Shown in pieces: positions 22,342-33,710 of a DNA stretch of 64,000 nt. Each line of letters begins with the position of its first letter. Within the stretch, counting starts at the first letter, position 1. The translations under genes and the position numbers were made by a program. Below the pieces are notes generated by a model, which was not told where the DNA came from, searched no databases, and was given only the letters and a program-made list of their open reading frames with translations. The stretch spans positions 24,448,501 to 24,512,500 of the forward strand of contig NW_026623050.1 in NCBI RefSeq assembly GCF_023065955.2, given 5' to 3'. The DNA is from Ursus arctos (lineage: Eukaryota > Chordata > Mammalia > Carnivora > Ursidae).

Positions 22342-22572
22342 AATATTCAGCATAGGGCACCTGGGTGGCTCAGTCGGTTAAGCATCTGCCTTCGGCTCAG
22401 GTCATGATGCCAGGGTCCTGCGATAGAGCCCTGCATTGGGCTCTCTGCTCAGCAGGGAGTCTGCTTCTCCCTCTCCCTCTGCCTGCTGTTCCCCCTGCTT
22501 GTGCTTTCTCAATCTGTCAAATAAATAAATAAAATCTTTTTTAAAAATTAAAAAAATAAAATACTCAGCACA
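22342..22572 (+). mobile_element. Carnivore tRNA-Lys SINE with target-site duplication
   Basis: The full-length SINE (22355-22559) shows 'gggcacctgggtggctcag', 'ttcggctcaggtcatgatg', 'gctctctgctcagcagggag' and an AATAAATAAATAAAATC tail. The duplication aatattcagcata (22342-22354) and aatactcagcaca (22560-22572) matches at 11 of 13 positions. The next SINE starts directly after the downstream copy. Confidence 0.92.
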
Positions 22573-22700
22573 GGGGTACCTGGCTGGCTCTCTGTAGAGC
22601 ATGTGACCCTTGATCTCTGGGATGTGAGTTTGAGCCCAACTTTGAGTATAGAGATTATTCAAAAAATTTTTTTAAATTAAGAAAAAATTATCCAGCACAA
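22573..22700 (+). mobile_element. Short older carnivore SINE, abutting the previous one
   Basis: 'ggggtacctggctggctc' then 'gacccttgatctctggg', 'gatgtgagtttgagccc' and 'tagagattattcaaaaaa' is the older SINE type. Another copy of the target motif, ttatccagcaca, follows at about 22689-22700, so the older SINE and the younger one upstream share the same short target. Confidence 0.88.
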
Positions 22701-22799
22701 AGAATTTGGTGGACAAGTTACGGTAACATGTTGATAATTATTAAATCTGTGATATGGGTACATGTGTATTTATTAGCCTATTTTTTCTTTGTTTAAAAA

Positions 22800-23207
22800 A
22801 TGTTCATAATAGGGCACCTGGGTGGCTCAGTTGGTTAAGTTTCTGACTCTTGATCTCAGCCTCAGGTCTTGATTTAAGGGTCATGAGTGCAAGCCCTGCT
22901 TTGGGCTCCACACTAGGCAGGGAGCCTACTTTTAAAAATATATATATTTTATTTATTTATTTTAGAGAGAAAGAGTGTATGTGTATGTGCGTGTGCACAC
23001 ACAAGCAGGGAGAAGAGCAGAGGGGGAGAGAGAAGGGAAGGGAGAGAATTTCAAACAGACTCCCCGTTAAGTGTGGAGCCCAAGCAGGGCTTGATCCCAC
23101 AACCCTAAGATCACCACCCAAGCTGAAACCAAGAGTCCAAAGCTTAAACAACTGAGCCACCCAGGTGCCCCGCATGAAGCCTACTTTAAAAAAATATGTT
23201 CATAATA
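22800..23207 (+). mobile_element. Carnivore SINE split by a second SINE
   Basis: The outer SINE begins at 22812 (gggcacctgggtggctcag) and reaches 'gggagcctacttttaaaa' near 22935. The inner minus-strand SINE follows, then the duplicated 'gaagcctactttaaaaaaa' (from about 23176). The perfect 12-bp duplication atgttcataata flanks the whole unit (22800-22811 and 23196-23207). Confidence 0.92.
22936..23172 (-). mobile_element. Inner carnivore SINE, minus strand, inserted in a SINE
   Basis: The plus strand starts with the reversed tail (tattttatttatttatttta), then an expanded 'gtgtatgtgcgtgtgcacac' patch, the GA-rich body, 'ccaagcagggcttgatccc' and 'actgagccacccaggtgccc' to about 23171. It duplicated the 'gcctacttt' target inside the outer SINE. 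Confidence 0.92.
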
Positions 23208-23299
23208 ATAACATAGATAGCTAGATAGCTGACAGAAAAAGAGAAGGAAAGACAGCATAGATGGACAGAGAGGCAGAGACCCCAGCCAGCAAAAACGTG

Positions 23300-24074
23300 G
23301 AATTCTTTCATTTCTCAATGTTCCTACTGAGGTAAGCATAATATAAAAGAACATTTTCTCGTACAGCTTTTTTTTAAGAACCTTAACATTAATATTGACT
23401 TAATTCTTGGTAATATTCATTAAAATCTTCAAGTCACATGCATTTGCACAGCCCGTTGTGTTGAATAAATAGCTCAGAAACCACTCAAGTGTCCCAAAAC
23501 ATTTAGAATGCATTTCTCAAACAGTGTGCAGGAAATATTATTTCTCATGATGTTCTGTTAAAAAAAAGCAAAACAAAACACAGGGGGAGGATGCCAAGGA
23601 CAAGTGAGTTTTGTAAATCCTGGGCTAGAGCAGCCTTTAGCTTTCTGCTGATGATAAATCTGAGAAGCATCTGGCCCCTAGTTAAAGCATTTTGCATCAC
23701 ATTCGAATGGTAATTCTAAGAGGGTGTCACAGAGAGGGCTAGCAACCTGGTTCCTGCTTAATACTTTGCTGACCCCAAAGAATTCAGCTCTTTTACAACA
23801 TGATGGGTTGGGGTGGACAGAGAGCACTTCTTTCTCTCCTAACCCATCTACCCTGTGTACATGTCCCTATTTACCTCTGAAGGGGAAGTGTCTGTGTGGT
23901 GGCAGCAATCACACCTCTCCTGCTTAGTGCTGGGGCATCTCCTTAAACTGTGAGAAGAAATCACACTTTTGAGCCTGAGAAAGCATATAGGAGACTATTG
24001 GTTCATAGCTGCATGATTTTAAGGCACTAAACTGTACAGGAGCACAGCAAAACAAAACAGGAAGATTGTAGAAT
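23300..24074. other. Single-copy sequence, nothing recognised
   Basis: No gene or repeat family that I can support. Confidence 0.4.
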
Positions 24075-24175
24075 GAGCACTGTGCTTAGAATTGGCAGAT
24101 GTGGGTTTTAGTCTCAGTTTTGCCTCCAACTGGCTACGTGTCACCAACAGAAGATTTTGCCTTATCTCATCTATT
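24075..24175 (+). repeat. MIR SINE remnant
   Basis: 'gagcactgtgcttagaattg' then 'gcagatgtgggttttagtc', 'tcagttttgcctccaactgg' and 'ctacgtgtcacc' follow the MIR tRNA-like head into its core. Confidence 0.65.
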
Positions 24176-25034
24176 AAATATCTATCTATCTATTCATCCT
24201 CTCATCCCACAAGTATTTTTTGAGTGCCCAATATATTTGAAATACTACACTGGGAAGATATGTCTGCTTCCCAACACTGACAGAATTTCGAAAGCAATAT
24301 ATTACTCATGAATGATCTTTGCCAGTTTCCACAACCCCTTCCCCTCCTTTTGTACAAGTAACTGAGAATAACTATAGGTACTTTTGAGAATGCCAGATCT
24401 CAGCTAAACCGTAAAGAAACGTCTGGATATATATAAATGATCAGCATAAAAACAATACAACAGTTCTCTCAAGATTTTAAAGCTGGCATTGCATCGACGT
24501 GCTGATCTAGGATGCACAACTTCCAGAGCGGAGAAAGCGAACTAGTAGCCCATGGACAGTCCAGCTCACCACTGCTCTGTATAACTTGCATAATCCATCT
24601 GTTCAGTTGTTCTTCTTATAATAGGGAAATATTTCTCTCTACCACTGTCTTTACCAAAAGTGGGAAAATCATAGAGGGGATTAGGAGCAACAGACATTTT
24701 CAGGAAAATGGTACTGAGCATACATTGGGCTCTAACCTCTGCTTTGGTTTTTGGGTTTCTTGTTTTTTGTTTTTGTTTTGTTTTTTTAAATATATATCTA
24801 CCTGACCTCTACAGCCACTGAGTCTGTGATACTTCACGCTAGACTAAAGGACAAGTTTTGTCTGTACCCTGACTCTCAAAAAAAAAAAAAAAAAAAAAAG
24901 TTGTTCCCTAATGTGAGGGGTTAGGGGAAAAGAGAAAAAAGAGGAACAAGCAGAGGCTGCCCTCTTTCTGTAACCTTCCAGCCACCCCAGAGAAAGACCA
25001 AACTCACACTCAGCGCTGAGACACACTGGGGATT
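24176..25034. other. Mostly single-copy sequence with short simple repeats
   Basis: A short TATC tract (24180-24196), a TTTTTGTTTTTG-type T-rich tract (24755-24788) and an A run of about 22 (24878-24899) are present. No gene is recognised. Confidence 0.45.
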
Positions 25035-25155
25035 ATCGGGCTCAATCCTTTTATTTAATATATGAAGAAATCAAGCCTCAGAGAAGTCAAGAGCTTGACC
25101 CAAGCCAGATAGCCAACCTAATTAGGCCCAACCCTTGTGTTTTTCCTCTCTCTTA
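25035..25155 (-). repeat. MIR SINE remnant
   Basis: 'atgaagaaatcaagcctcag' followed by 'agaagtcaagagcttgaccc' and 'aagccagatagcc' is the reverse complement of the MIR core. Confidence 0.7.
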
Positions 25156-25479
25156 AGATGCCTCCACCTCAAGTGAAAAGCGAAACTGCAACTTCTGTTA
25201 AATCATGTTTTTTCCATCTCCGAACACCACAACTTTTTACACATTGTTTCCACTCCAAGCTGATTATCTAAGTGAAATCTCTCATTCTATCCTGGCAATA
25301 GGAGCCCAGAGAAATGAGCCCCAAGAGTAGGCCCATTACCAGTGTGCTTTGCAAAGTTTCTCCAGTTTGCTAAGAAGCACTGCAGAGCCCCAAGTTCATC
25401 TCTCTAGTGTCTTGACAAGAGAGCAGCTGCTCTTGCAGGAATGTCACAAGTGCAAAACAAAGGAACTCGGGTTGGGCAG

Positions 25480-25665
25480 TAGAGGTCAATGTTAAGAACA
25501 TGGACTCTAGAGCCAACCCAGGCCTGGTGGAAAGTTTCTCTTGACTCAGTTTCCTCTTTGGAAACACCAAGCAAACTACAGCACCTATTTCAGATTGTTG
25601 TTGTCAGAATAAAATGAGATAATAAATAAGAGAATGCCTGGCATAGTAAGTGTCAAAAAAGACAT
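25480..25665 (+). repeat. MIR SINE remnant
   Basis: 'gttaagaacatggactctag' with 'agccaacccaggcc', then 'gactcagtttcctctttgg', 'gtcagaataaaatgagataa' and 'gaatgcctggcatagtaag', follows plus-strand MIR order. The central part is shortened. Confidence 0.75.
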
Positions 25666-27640
25666 TAGTTACCATAGTTATAGCCAGACAAATGAATGTA
25701 TTAAGTGCTTGGACTGCTTTTTATTGTTTTTGTTTTGGAAATCAGATATTGTAATCTCCTTTCACAAGTAGTTTAGAAATTGAAGTTCCAAAAGAATTTT
25801 GAACAAAGATTATAATGAAAGCAGCAAATTTCCTAACATAAATCTTTTTTTTTTTTAAATCTTAATGGGACCTCAAACCAAGTTCAACCCTAGTTAGGCA
25901 CCTTGGCAAGGGTGTTATTCTGTTCTCCCCCTAGTATGCCATATTGGATCTGCTTATCAATGTTGCATTCCTTCTCTGCTTTAATCACAGCCAGCATGGG
26001 CACTGTGAGAAAAATGTAGCAATCACTTCCTTCCCCAACAGGTATACTAATTGCATCATTTCCATAACAAACTCATCCTTCACCAGCATGAGCCCTTTGC
26101 CGCTAGTCCCCTCTACAGCAGCTCTCCCCTCTGATGGGTCCATGTCTGGAAGTTTAGAACATAATGATCCCGGAATGTTAGGGAGGAGGTACAAACAAGG
26201 AGGGGGAATGTTGAGGAGTCTGGAAGCACTTGGTGTTTGAATAGGAAAGTAAAGCCATCTAATCTGAGCATGTTTACAGTGTGGTAGTGTTGTGAGCTAC
26301 CTTCAAAACATGAAACAGGAGAAACAACCCAACTGCAGCTCACAGAGTTTAGACCCGTGCTTTAACTCTGGCATATAGTTATCATGTCACTAAGAGTTTG
26401 AATTCATCTTTATTAATCTATAAATTCATACGGAATGTATTTTTTTCTTGGTGTCCTCCAAAATGCTGAGCTCCTATCAACTACAGTTGAAGATGGTTTT
26501 TTGCTTGAGGGTATTGCAATTTCTCTGCTTTTGAAAACTAAAGAGAAAGGAAGGGGAAAAGCCTAAGTGACACTTTCCTGTGCAACTTTGCAAAAATGGT
26601 CCTCAACCCCAGCAGTCCCCAAGTACCACATGAGCAGCTACTTGCATAGCACTGCAATAGGGGCCTGTTATTAGTCCCTAAGGTTAACAAACTCTCCTGA
26701 GAGGGACTGTGCACTCTGAGTTGTTAGGACGAATAACCTCCTCCAATGATTTCTTAGGAGACTTGGCTTCATAGAAGGCCTAAGGTTTATTCTAAAAGTA
26801 ACTCATTGTTGAATGCTAGAAAAAAGAAACAATTGTAAAAGACTGATAATCAACAGTGTGATAACAGTATGATCTCAACTTAATTATATATATCCCTATA
26901 TATATAAATTTATATACCACAAAATACAGCTATTAGTATTTCCCAGATAGTGAGATTATGGTTAATTTTTATTTCACTTTCTTTTATGAATCTGTATTTG
27001 CTATTTCTGTCTACAATAAATATGTATGGTAGTCACTGTTTAAAAAGAAGAACCAAATCAACTAAAGAAAAATAAACAAAATGAAGCATTCTGGGGGTCA
27101 TAAGCAGGGGGGAAGCTGGGCTAATATAAGCAGAATAACTGTTGCTTTCATTGATGACCTGCTAATGTCCCCTTCTCTTAGCTGGTCTGTCAAGGAAAAC
27201 CCCATTAGGACTCAAGGACCTGATGTGCTCAGTAGCGACATTTATATATTACGCTTAACATGTCTGCCATATTATAGATTTTATATTCTTACCCTCCTAC
27301 ATTTACAAACTCTGAACCTATGCCTACCACATTTGCTCTTTTCTTTGGCAAAGAGAATTCCCACAAGAAGTAGAAACACTAAATTTTTAACAGTTAATTC
27401 TTTATAATTAGGAATAGAGACATACTCTCATTAGTGCTTTGCTGTGTGAAATTCTCTGAGTTCTGTGATCTTTCCTGGAGCCACATTTTCAGATTCTTTT
27501 TTTAAGGCCGTGGCAGCCAATGTGCTCCACCAACTGGCAAAGGAGTGAGAAGAGAAACCCACCAGAATGTCAAGCTTTAGTTGGTTAGGGAAAAAGAGTA
27601 AGCAATAAGGAAGGTAAGAGAGCACCCAGTCTCATAAAAA
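25666..27640. other. Mostly single-copy sequence
   Basis: No gene. A possible old LINE 3' end lies at about 26870-27020 ('atagtgagattatggttaat', 'tctgtctacaataaatatg') but I cannot name it. Short open frames at 25944-26240 and 27081-27407 show no recognisable domain. Confidence 0.4.
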
Positions 27641-27642
27641 CT

Positions 27643-27822
27643 TGGAAAGTACGTTTCTTCTTTTGTTTTCTTTAAACTACCATTTATTTTTATTTTATTT
27701 ATTTTTGTTTATTTCTTTTAAGTAATCTTTACACTGACCTGGGGCTCACTCTCACAACCCCAAGATCAAGAGTCACATGATGTACCAACTGAGCCAGCCA
27801 GGTGCCCCTGGAAAGTAGGTTT
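27643..27822 (-). mobile_element. Short older carnivore SINE, minus strand, with target-site duplication
   Basis: A T-rich reversed tail (about 27657-27718) leads into 'aagtaatctttacactg', 'ctcactctcacaacccc', 'aagatcaagagtcacatg' and 'gagccagccaggtgccc' ending at 27807. The 14-bp duplication tggaaagtacgttt (27643-27656) and tggaaagtaggttt (27809-27822) differs at one base. Confidence 0.9.
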
Positions 27823-27849
27823 TCAATGGTACTTTATACATTTGCTTAA

Positions 27850-28125
27850 ATTCTACTGTTGTTTTAGGCCTTGGCTTAAACGTCACTTCTGCAAGAATGG
27901 CCTCCCCAGTTCCTCGAATTAGCTAGTCCCCATTGAACCCTATCACCGCACTTTGTTTTTATCTTCGTGGCATCTGTCGCTGCTACAATCAAATGATTAT
28001 ATGTGCAAATGTTTGTGTAACTATCTTTTGGGTCAATGCCCTCAGTACCTAGTTCTGTGGCTAGACCACAGTCACATATTTATTGAACAACTGAATGAAT
28101 AAATGAATGAGTGAATAAATGAACG
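27850..28125 (+). repeat. L2 LINE 3' end
   Basis: 'aacgtcacttctgcaag', 'aatggcctccccagttcc' and 'ctcagtacctagttctg' lead to 'atttattgaacaactgaatg' and a decayed (TGAA)n tail. This is L2 3' UTR order. Confidence 0.8.
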
Positions 28126-28224
28126 AAATATTTTTCCAGCTCTTTTCTGTAACCTCTTTCTGCTTTCTGGCATTCAACTTCATATTAATTCCTTACCAAC
28201 TTCGTGATAATATAAATTAAAAAT

Positions 28225-28440
28225 GTGTATTGTGCACCTGCTAGTTATTATTGGATATAAATGGTTCTTCACATTTTTTCAGTGATTTTAAATGCTAAGG
28301 TGGGATGGTTGTGGTTGTTGCTTTCATACAAGATCTGAGGGACAAGAGGCTCGGCAAATGATTTGCCCAACCAAGGTCACAAAGATCTAGAACCACAACT
28401 GCAGATGCTTCTCACAGTACTTACTGACCATCTGGGATCC
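28225..28440 (-). repeat. MIR SINE remnant
   Basis: 'gacaagaggctcggcaaatg', 'atttgcccaaccaaggtcac' and 'aaagatctagaaccac' match the reverse complement of the MIR core. The upstream part is diverged. Confidence 0.65.
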
Positions 28441-28889
28441 ACAGGTCTTTTGCTCCCTTGAGCACCAGGCCCCACTCTGAAGTCTTTCCTCTATAGAACT
28501 TTTGTTCTTGGGCCCCCTTTATTTTAGAGGTTCATAGCTGGTGGATGTGATCAACAATGTTTGAACTTATTCCAGATAAGATCTGTATTTTAACAGAGGC
28601 CTTTGAGATGATTATAAGTGATGGAAAAATCTTTTAACAGTTACAAATTTAATGTGAATTAGAAAAAATTTGCAAATAGACACCAACTCCTTAATTTCAT
28701 AGATATTATTGCTTCGGATAATGTTAAGCATCAAGAGAAGTCAATTTAAAGGAAAATGTCAAATAAATAAACGAAAAAGTAATTCACAGGTCTGGCAAAT
28801 ATTGGGAAGGCAGTATATAAATATCTGAGTTTAGGAAACACACTTTTAATTCTAAGGATTGAAGAACTAGGAACATAATAGATACTTGG

Positions 28890-29095
28890 TAAATGCCCAT
28901 TCATCCGTTTATTTAGCAAAAAAATTGTTGAGCTCCCACTATATATCCTAAATGCTAGAGAAACAATGGTGAGCAAGACAGCACCCCTTTCACCAAGGCA
29001 CAGCCATTCACATAAAGGAATAGAGAAAGGACAGATGAATGGATTGATGGGTGAAGGAAGGTATATTCAAATACAGCAATTTTGATGAAATATTA
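28890..29095 (-). repeat. L2 LINE 3' end remnant
   Basis: 'catccgtttatttagc', 'gagctcccactatatatcc' and 'aacaatggtgagcaagacag' are the reverse complement of the L2 terminus. Short and diverged. Confidence 0.6.
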
Positions 29096-30044
29096 GGGCT
29101 AGAAAAGAAAGATTTTGAGCTGGGCAGTCTCTACGAAGTCCTCAAATCGCCACCCAATTATACTTCCCATGGAGCAAAGCATATAAACCATTAGGTTTTG
29201 CTTAACTAAGGAGTTTCAACAGAGATAAAATTTTCTTATCAATGTATTTTCTCCTAGCAATATCTGGGTCCATTTGGTAGATAATTTGACTGCCACATCA
29301 TCTGGATGTGTTAGCCACACAAATGTCCCAGAACGCCAAAGATGTCATGAATGACCTCAAATGACCCTTTATAGCCTGGATTCTAGGCCCTAGAAACTTT
29401 GAGGGTTTTGGGAGAGGGAACCCAAAAAAGGTCTGGATGATTTCCTATCATGCTGAAGGAGGGAAACAACATGAGTAAGCATATACTCTAGAAACCTTAT
29501 AAATATTTCTAACATAGACATCTGATTGAATATTAAAAGGAAAGCAAGTATGTAGACACGTGTACGTGAGAAGAAAGCACAACACAGCTCTCACATGTGA
29601 TTCTGAATGTTAGCTCAAGTTTCTAAGTTTCAACCTTGGCTACTCCATGGAAAATCCATCCTTCCTTTTCAGTGTTTTCCCCAGTTTCCCATTGCTTCTT
29701 GATGAAGATGGATAGATCTGCATCTGGCATTCTAATTAGATCAGAGAATAATGACCAGGAAGATCTTGGAGAAGAGAGGATAATTTATTACTCATATTAC
29801 TTCCATCCTAAAGGTTCAGAAGTAAACTAATTCCCCTAGAATTTACTTATCACACCCAGAAAACACAAGTGAGAAACAAGGAGAACTTCCATGCTTTGGC
29901 CCTGTTACAATGGATCATGGTAGGAGCCCTTAGATATTTCCAGCCATGTTCCTTAACTTTCTACCCAGAGGATAATGCTATTTGTAGGAAAAGGGGGTGG
30001 TTGTAGTTTCTATCATGTATTTCAAGGAGACATATGCTGGAAAT
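29096..30044. other. Single-copy sequence, nothing recognised
   Basis: No gene or repeat family that I can support. Confidence 0.4.
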
Positions 30045-30215
30045 TTGTAATTCTCCAAATAAACCTTGTGAGATAGATGGAATTGTTTCTCTCATACAGA
30101 AAATCGAGAAAGTAACTTACACAAAGTCATACAGTTGATATATTATGGAATAAGAATTTGAACTCAAGTCTGGCTCTAAACCCACGTCCTTCATTGCTCT
30201 GTTGCCTTCCAAATG
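30045..30215 (-). repeat. MIR SINE remnant
   Basis: 'cttgtgagatagatgg', 'acagaaaatcgagaaagtaa', 'aagtcatacagttgat' and 'gaatttgaactcaagtctgg' are the reverse complement of MIR. Confidence 0.75.
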
Positions 30216-30679
30216 ACCACACCTTCTAATTAGTCCACATAATACCCAGCAGCTACAGCTGGAACATCACAGTACCTAGAAACAATCTACAAGTGACAAG
30301 TGATAATAATAACTTCATTCATTTCAGGGCCAAAGCCCAAATTAACTAGTAGCGGGGCTGTGGTGGCTGAAGGTGGGGGACTAGAATCCTAGAGCAAGAG
30401 GTGGAGGCCTCCTCCTTTGCACATGTTTACACATCTCCTCGGCACAGGCCCTCAGGTTCTAGCAGGCTGTGCTACCCTTGGGGGTGAAGCAGATGCCCCC
30501 TAACATTGAGAGTTAAACTGGCCAATGGATTTGCTTCTTTCCATTTCATCCACTAGTTTGCTGTTCAGTTTTGGGGACAGAACAAAGAGGTAGCTTTGGT
30601 GAGATGGAAAGAGAATTGGCCACATAGTGACTGAATCATTTCTTAGAAGGAGAACCTTGGGCAAATCCTATATACTTGT
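30216..30679. other. Single-copy sequence, nothing recognised
   Basis: No feature that I can support. Confidence 0.35.
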
Positions 30680-30865
30680 ATACGTGGCTTCATTTATTTG
30701 TCACAGCACTTTGTCCAGGTAGGTATTGTCACACCCCTTCTGAGATGAGAAAACAGGACACAGCAAAGTTAACTAACTTAATCATGGTCCAGAGCTAGTT
30801 TATGACAGATTTTAATTAAGTTGAGTTTGACCTGATTTCCACAGTCCCACACTGTCTCTCTAGAT
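30680..30865 (-). repeat. MIR SINE remnant
   Basis: 'gtccaggtaggtattgtcac', 'tgagatgagaaaacagg' and 'agcaaagttaactaactta' follow the reverse complement of the MIR core. The head is decayed. Confidence 0.7.
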
Positions 30866-31019
30866 AAGCACTGGAGACACTGTTTTATAAAGTAATAAGC
30901 TTTCTCTCACTGGAAATAATCAAGTAGAGACAACTGGGTACAAAGTTGGGACAGATTAGCTAGCCTGTGCCCTCAAACTCTAGAATTTATAATTCTATAG
31001 GTCTTTGATCTATTCATCA

Positions 31020-31525
31020 ATGCGTTCATATCCATTATTAAACACATATTATCAAGTACCTACTATGTCCCAGAGCTGCTCTGGGTTCCAAAGCGATAAA
31101 CAAAATAATCAATAAGAAAATGCTTCCTTCATTTCAGGAAGCAAAACTGCTCTGAAGTCAAGTGAACAAGGTCACATGATAATGAGTTCCTGGGAGACTG
31201 GGGGGGGGGGGTCATGGGGAGAGGCTCCTTTAGATAGGGGGTCAAGGAAGGCTCTGTGTGAAGGGGTTATCTGAACTAAGGTCTGAAGACAAGAAAGAAT
31301 CAGCCATGTGGAAACAGCAGGGAAGAGCACTCCAAGCAGAGAGAACAATAAATGCAAGGTTTGGAGGCAGGAACAAACTTGCAAATTAGGGGAACAGGAA
31401 GAGGGAGACTAGTGTGGCTGGCCTGTGCTCAGCACAGGGGAGAAGGGAAACACACCAAGAGCTAGAAGAGGCAGGCAGTAGCCTGGCCACATGGGGCCAC
31501 AAGGTCTGAATTTTATACTAGTTGT
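31020..31525 (-). repeat. L2 LINE 3' region
   Basis: A longer L2 copy in reverse complement: 'agtacctactatgtcccag', 'agcgataaacaaaataatc', a G run (31200-31211), 'gtcaaggaaggctctgtg', 'agagcactccaagcagag', 'agtgtggctggcctg' and 'gtctgaattttatactag'. The order continues that of the shorter minus L2 copies elsewhere in the window. Confidence 0.75.
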
Positions 31526-33257
31526 CCCGGAAATCTCTCAAAAGAATCAAAATAAAGGCCTTGATTTGCTCCCCACCCCAGAGGAGTCATACGAACTCCC
31601 TGCAAGTCAGCATTTGCATTCTTCCGTAGAATGGAGGAGCAGCACAATGAATTACCTAGGTCTTCAAGGATTGTGACTGTATCTGATACAGAAATATCCA
31701 TTCACATCTGGACAAGAAAGTAAATTCTCTCTGGTAGGCACTAGCCAGCATCACTGAGAGACATCCAGGGTGCAGATAAGTTTCCTTATTTGCCGCAGGC
31801 CGAAGAAGTATTTGCCTGCAAGGCTACTGATCCCGGGCGGTCGCTGGCAGAGGTTGGCACCCATAAGTACCCAAGCCCATGATGACACGCTGGTGAATTT
31901 TCATTTGCATACAAGCATATCATCACCTCCTCCAAACCTTTCTCCCCTTAGCAGAAGAGACATCAGAAACTCATAGTTGTGGTGGAAACTGGATTTGGAC
32001 TCAGACAGATGGATAAGTTAGAATTCTACACTTTGCATGAGGTAGTTAACTAAACTCATTGAACTAAGTTTATCTACAGAACAGTGGTAGAAAAACAAAT
32101 CCTGAAAAGTGTTATAGAATAAAAAACAATGATGACAATTGTGAAAGCACCCTACATAGTGTTTACCATGTATTACATGCTCAAAGATGAATATTTTTAA
32201 AAATTGGAACAGTAAAACCTTGACAAATAAACCTAGGATCAGATAAGAAACACCATCTGGGAATTTCTGTAAGCTATTACATCCCGTATCTATGCAACGA
32301 GAAAGGGAGAATGAGAACAAATCCAAATTCAAAACATTCCTTCAAAATACAAATACCTTCAGTATTAAGAAAATGCAAAATTTAAATATTAGAATCAGCT
32401 AAACTTGGGAGATTGCAAAATGAATAATAAATGCAGGTAAAAATTTACAGTTCTGTTTTATGCATACAAGGGGAATAATTAACTAATCTCAAAACATGTA
32501 AATGAGGGCTTAGAAGCATTTTCAAAACACCACATCCAATTCCAGTTACATATGTGGAATTTGCTACATTATAATAATTAGGGTTTTTTTTACACAAAAG
32601 ATTTATTTATTTTGAATAGAAGTATTAAATATTATACTAATTACTGGTTATTTTACTTTGTACCCAGGGAAAAGAAATGAATATTCATTAGCTCCTTAAG
32701 CTACTGATCCTCCACCAACTAGACAGATTTCAACATCACCGCGAAGCTGTGGGTGGGTGGGAAATGCTCCCTGTAAAACCAGCTCTCACTACAAATCACA
32801 GCCCGATGTACTCAGCTAATGTGCACATGCTAGAATCCCCAAGTGAATTCTGCTAACATCCTACACCTAGAGCCCCCAGCTGAGTAGTCAATGAACAAGA
32901 ATAACTGTTAAATTGAGAATAAGTGTTAAATTGATCATAAGACAACAGAATTTTTCTGTCTACACAATCCAGTGATCTTGAACAAGACAATTCCTAAAAT
33001 ACTAAACATGATTTCATACAATAAAACTAACATTGTTATCTCTCCAAAACATGCCTAGTTCATTCCAAAAGAATATTTCAATATACGTATTTCAACCAAT
33101 TTCCGACTTGGCTTTTGATCCTACTTTAAGGACAATATCCACTCCAAACGACCAAGGTTGAGATTTTAATTTATGAGGTATTTTTGTTGTAGCTCAACAG
33201 GCAAACACTTTTTTGAAAGGGAAAACCAGGCAAAAGATTTCTCAAGACACTAGTCTG
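31526..33257. other. Single-copy sequence, nothing recognised
   Basis: No gene. The 104-codon minus-strand frame at 32018-32332 has no recognisable domain and lies in AT-rich sequence. Confidence 0.4.
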
Positions 33258-33268
33258 GTTAACTTTAT

Positions 33269-33695
33269 TTTTTTTTTTTTTCATGTACCAGTCATCTTTT
33301 ATTGAGTGGTAATTCTCAATTCAAATACAAAAGGATTCAGGGGTGTCAGGCAAAGGTCCTGTTCAGGAATGCAGAGTGTGCCCTTCACACTGGGCCCACT
33401 TCAGTGGCACTTGCATAGCCACTCATGTTTCAGCTCCTTGTAAGAAAGGCAGCAGTTGAAAAGCAGGTTAACTGCCAGCACTATAGAAATCCGAGCGATG
33501 CTCCCTTTTTTACATTGACATGCTTGTTGTAATATTAGTAGTAACCTTTTTGAAACGCTCCAGCAATGCCTTTAGGGGTGAAATCCCACATCAGTATCCA
33601 GTTCAGCAGCTCTCCTAGGAGGACATCTGTGAGCTGCTTCTCCTTCACTGGTATGACTGATGCCATCTTAGAGTCTTGGGTGTCTGCAGTGAGCT
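33269..33695 (-). pseudogene. Processed pseudogene of ATP5MF (ATP synthase subunit f)
   Basis: The parent gene encodes the small subunit f of the mitochondrial F1Fo ATP synthase, a single-pass inner-membrane protein of about 88 residues in the short isoform. On the minus strand the coding relic runs from an ATG at 33666-33664 to a TGA at 33403-33401. It reads MASVIPVKEKQLTDV near the start, then WILMWDFTPKGIAGAFQKGYY, an in-frame TAA, YYNKHVNVKK, a one-base deletion that shifts the frame, and in the new frame IVLAVNLLFNCCLSYKELKH to the end. There are no introns. A T run (33268-33281) is the reversed poly-A tail. Near-repeats 'ggttaacttta' and 'gtttaactttta' flank the copy. It cannot make the protein. 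The source mRNA lacked the extra N-terminal segment of the longer isoform. Confidence 0.9.
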
Positions 33696-33710
33696 TGTTT
33701 AACTTTTAAT

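Larger units (their letters stand above)
20641..22800 (+). repeat. Old L1M/HAL1-like LINE 3' region with nested insertions
   Basis: Recognisable old LINE blocks include 'gtgatatattctataggaca' (about 21691), 'gccttaagagacataacaac' (about 22085), 'ggttcctggttggatcttgg' (about 22120) and a 3' portion after the SINEs, 'gataattattaaatctgtg'. It is interrupted by a SINE (20845-21174), an L2/MIR piece (21870-22030) and a SINE pair (22355-22687). The family is inferred from remembered sequence. Confidence 0.5.

Noticed and set aside
33401..33666. Functional ATP5MF gene
   Set aside because: No introns, a premature stop, a one-base deletion and a poly-A trace show a processed pseudogene.
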